DNA of 64,000 nt, taken from the NCBI GenBank assembly GCA_005406025.1, contig BGZK01000187.1, forward strand, positions 62,001 through 126,000. The letters run 5' to 3'. Shown here piece by piece: positions 61,461 through 64,000 of the stretch (position 1 is the first letter of the stretch; every line of letters begins with the position of its first letter). Position numbers and translations under genes: made by a program. The stretch is from Eumeta japonica (lineage: Eukaryota; Arthropoda; Insecta; Lepidoptera; Psychidae). The notes under the pieces were generated by a model, which was given only the letters and a program-made list of their open reading frames with translations, was not told where the DNA came from and ran no database searches.

Positions 61461-63565
61461 AGTCCTATTTGAAATGTACATAAGTCACCCATCCCGCCAC
61501 CCATATACGCCGGACATAGAATTCTTCCACCTTTTGTATCGATCGGTAATGTTGTCAACCATGATCTTGATCTCGATACCGTTCTGGATTCCATATCGAA
61601 CACATTCTCACACCGAAAGCACACACGATGCTCTTATTTTGTTATTACGAATGATCTTACATTTTTGATCTTGGTCCTGCTTTAGAATCTGATTCCGAAC
61701 CGATGTTGAACTTGATCCTCTTGAACATTGTTGTTACTACCCAAGTAGTATAAAATTGCTGCATAAAAGCTGGAGAAAAATTTCACGGATTCCCTCAGTT
61801 TCATAAGTAAGCAGTATAATTACTGTAGACGTTTCTTAAGCTTTTGTAAGAGTAAATAAGGACCAAATTAAGCAACCCTTAGTTTTAATATGGCTGTTAA
61901 GTATATTATTGACAGCAGCTGCTTTGGAATTGATTATAAGCTGAATTAGAGCTATTTGTAAAGATTGTATCGTAAAATGTCTTTCCTGTACAGTTTTTTA
62001 TAACAATGAAAGTATCAGATGGAACTAATTTTAAACTGTATTGTAATAGATAATTTTATTTTAATAAAATGAATATGTCGTCCAAACACCCGATGCAAAA
62101 TGACAGTTTAATGCCAAGAAGAATATTAGTCAACGATATCCAAGTTTATTAATCTTATTAGAGAAAATTCGATTGCGAACATCAGTTTAAACTTTAAAGT
62201 GATTTTTTTTCACGCGTCTCACATATAATGAAGCATACTTTAAAATGTGCAGTCGTTTTTACATGGAATTTAAACATTTTTGTACTATTATTTATTTAAG
62301 TGCTTGATTTTGATTAAGATTTAATATATTCATAATACGACAAAAATTTAGAATCATTTTAATAATATAAAATTCTTTTACACATTAATCAAAATATTTT
62401 AGACTACGCAGGAACTAGCATAACGATGGCAATCATGTCAATAAACAACATTAAATGAATTGAACACTTAAATGCTTTCCTGATCTCATCTGCATCGTAA
62501 ATTTGGATTAATGACAGTCATAGTACAATCACGGTTGAGTCTAAATAATAATTTTTTGGGATATTCAATTCAATCACAAATACGGACGAATATTCCATAG
62601 ACCTAATTATGTTTTTAACATTAAGTATTGCCAGCGTAATATTTTAAAATATTTTTCAAAAACTTTCTGCTGTAAACCTCTCTTAGTGTGAAATTAGATT
62701 CGAGTTTGAATCAAATACTTGTAAAGAGAATTATGTATTCTCTTACAAATACTTGATTTGAGTACTGACCTGACTTTAAGTACTGTTATCTAACATTTCG
62801 TTTTTCAAGATTATTAGATACTTTTTCTCTAATCGCTTCGCAATTGCTATTTGAACTAATAATATTATCGTATTCTTTCAACACTTTTTTCTTGATTGCC
62901 TCAGATTTTTTTCATTTTCTACAATTTTGTAATCATGATGATTGACAATTATAATGACTACTCAGATACAGCAGTAAGCTTATTAAAAGCTCGAAAGCCT
63001 TCACATTTACAATCGTAGTATCTATGGTGTTGTAATAACTTGAAGTTTATAAAGATATAGACTGTTTTGTGTAATTTTGTGACACTCTTAAAAACTAGTG
63101 TAATAAATGAATTTTCTGCCACCAAGAAATGGTTTAAACTCTTATAGAGAGCTTTTACATCACTAAGAACATCATAGCAGCATATATAAACGTTTCTGTA
63201 AAGTTTGTATTTGGGTTATCCATATAATAGATCTAAATATCGCTTTAATTCAGCAGGTATCTATACAACAGAGGAATAAAATATATTAAACAGGCTTAGG
63301 CACTTTTACATTTGCTAATTGCTGATATATAGATAATGTCTTTCTAAACCTCGTTTCTACTGCCTTACTATTTTTCAAAGCTATAAACTGGTGTATATTT
63401 CCTAATATTTACAGACCGTGTGCTACTTGGGCAATGACTAATCGGTATAAGTAAAGAATTCGTTCTGCTAACACACAAGCGAAGTCGCGAGGAAAAGTTA
63501 GTTTCTTTACAATTTATAACCTATATGTCATTCTGATAAACTATATTCCTGTTAAGTTTCAGCCA

Positions 63566-63670
63566 ATGTCAAATGAAAAAGAAAAAATTGAAGAAGATAT
63601 TACTGTTGAGGTCGACTTTGAAGAGTATGAATCAGATTATTATATTGAAAGAAATCAGAACTACAGTTAA
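63566..63670 (+). CDS. Short acidic open frame, possible exon
   Basis: ATG to TAA, 34 residues: MSNEKEKIEEDITVEVDFEE, then YESDYYIERNQNYS. A reasonable acceptor (TTAAGTTTCAG) lies just before the ATG. Strong acidity over the whole length is unusual for random AT-rich DNA, but the frame is short and I do not recognise it. It could be an exon of a gene continuing to the right, or a transposase N-terminus. Confidence 0.2.
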   Translation: MSNEKEKIEEDITVEVDFEEYESDYYIERNQNYS

Positions 63671-64000
63671 AGTCAATAAACAATATTAATGTCAATAATC
63701 ATCATGGAGGTAAGGGTATTGTTTCTGAAAATTCCGTCATAACGTCCTGGAGTACGACTACCGGTAAAACGTCGTTAAAAAAATGCGCCTAAAGTACAAT
63801 ACCTCACAGGTGATGTTGAAATGTGTACATATCATGTAGAACGTGACTCCTTCAATTTTTAGAATCGCGATATTTCGGGGATGGTGACTCTTAGAAAAAA
63901 AAGTATAAGGACCATTTTTCTAGATAATTTTAAGATCTATAATTTTTGTCTGTGCTACTTTTTGATAAAATTTATTGTTTTCGAAACAACCTCAAATTTT
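63671..64000. other. Right edge, nothing recognised
   Basis: AT-rich sequence with no supported feature. Confidence 0.5.

Larger units (their letters stand above)
59741..63565. other. Gene-poor right part of window
   Basis: AT-rich DNA with simple repeats at 60716, 61349 and 61385. Around 62700-62770 an imperfect hairpin (TACTTGTAAAGAGAAT / ATTCTCTTACAAATACTT) occurs. No coding exon is recognised. Confidence 0.5.

Overview
This window looks like AT-rich insect nuclear DNA, most likely from a moth or butterfly (Lepidoptera). It has spliced genes with GT/AG introns, and its exons are far more GC-balanced than their surroundings. It is dense in repeats typical of Lepidoptera: a tRNA-headed SINE, mariner and pogo elements, an R1-clade retrotransposon, and the short 'GGCAAACGA...' dispersed repeat. 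The order-level call is an inference from the repeat types. I see no prokaryotic or viral gene set, no CRISPR array and no tRNA or rRNA gene.

Layout: (1) 1-12005, minus strand: FAF2/UBXD8, an ER-anchored UBA-UAS-UBX protein; its last (UBX) exons lie off the left edge. Its large intron holds a mariner with a SINE nested in it, a non-LTR retrotransposon tail and a pogo-type MITE. (2) 12006-20688: gene-poor, repeat-rich DNA with a 14-unit minisatellite, a decayed array and an internally deleted pogo element. (3) 20689-28682, minus: a four-exon EF-hand protein resembling ciliary DRC8/EFCAB2. Its third intron carries a possible two-exon gene for a small membrane protein on the same strand. (4) 31459-33872, plus: a compact five-exon HROB (MCM8IP) orthologue, a DNA-repair factor. 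(5) 36014-49246, minus: a 20-exon zinc-finger gene whose exons chain in one frame into 782 residues; a mariner broken by a probable solo LTR lies in one intron. (6) 50640-53330, minus: a 5'-truncated, stop-riddled R1-clade retrotransposon. (7) 54673-59066, minus: the two-exon mitochondrial enoyl reductase MECR, with a decayed 1.2-kb mariner in its intron. (8) 59067-64000: no recognised gene; an intact-ended hAT MITE and simple repeats.

The host genes are functionally unrelated (ER-associated degradation, cilia, recombination, transcription, mitochondrial lipid synthesis), so this is ordinary gene order rather than a cluster. Exon borders were placed by hand from splice signals, reading frame and remembered family similarity; chained lengths divisible by three support them. 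I found no clearly new biological system. The items most worth a second look are the nested small membrane-protein gene, the zinc-finger protein with an unrecognised middle region and a frame-critical choice of splice site, and the within-gene base-composition split of FAF2.
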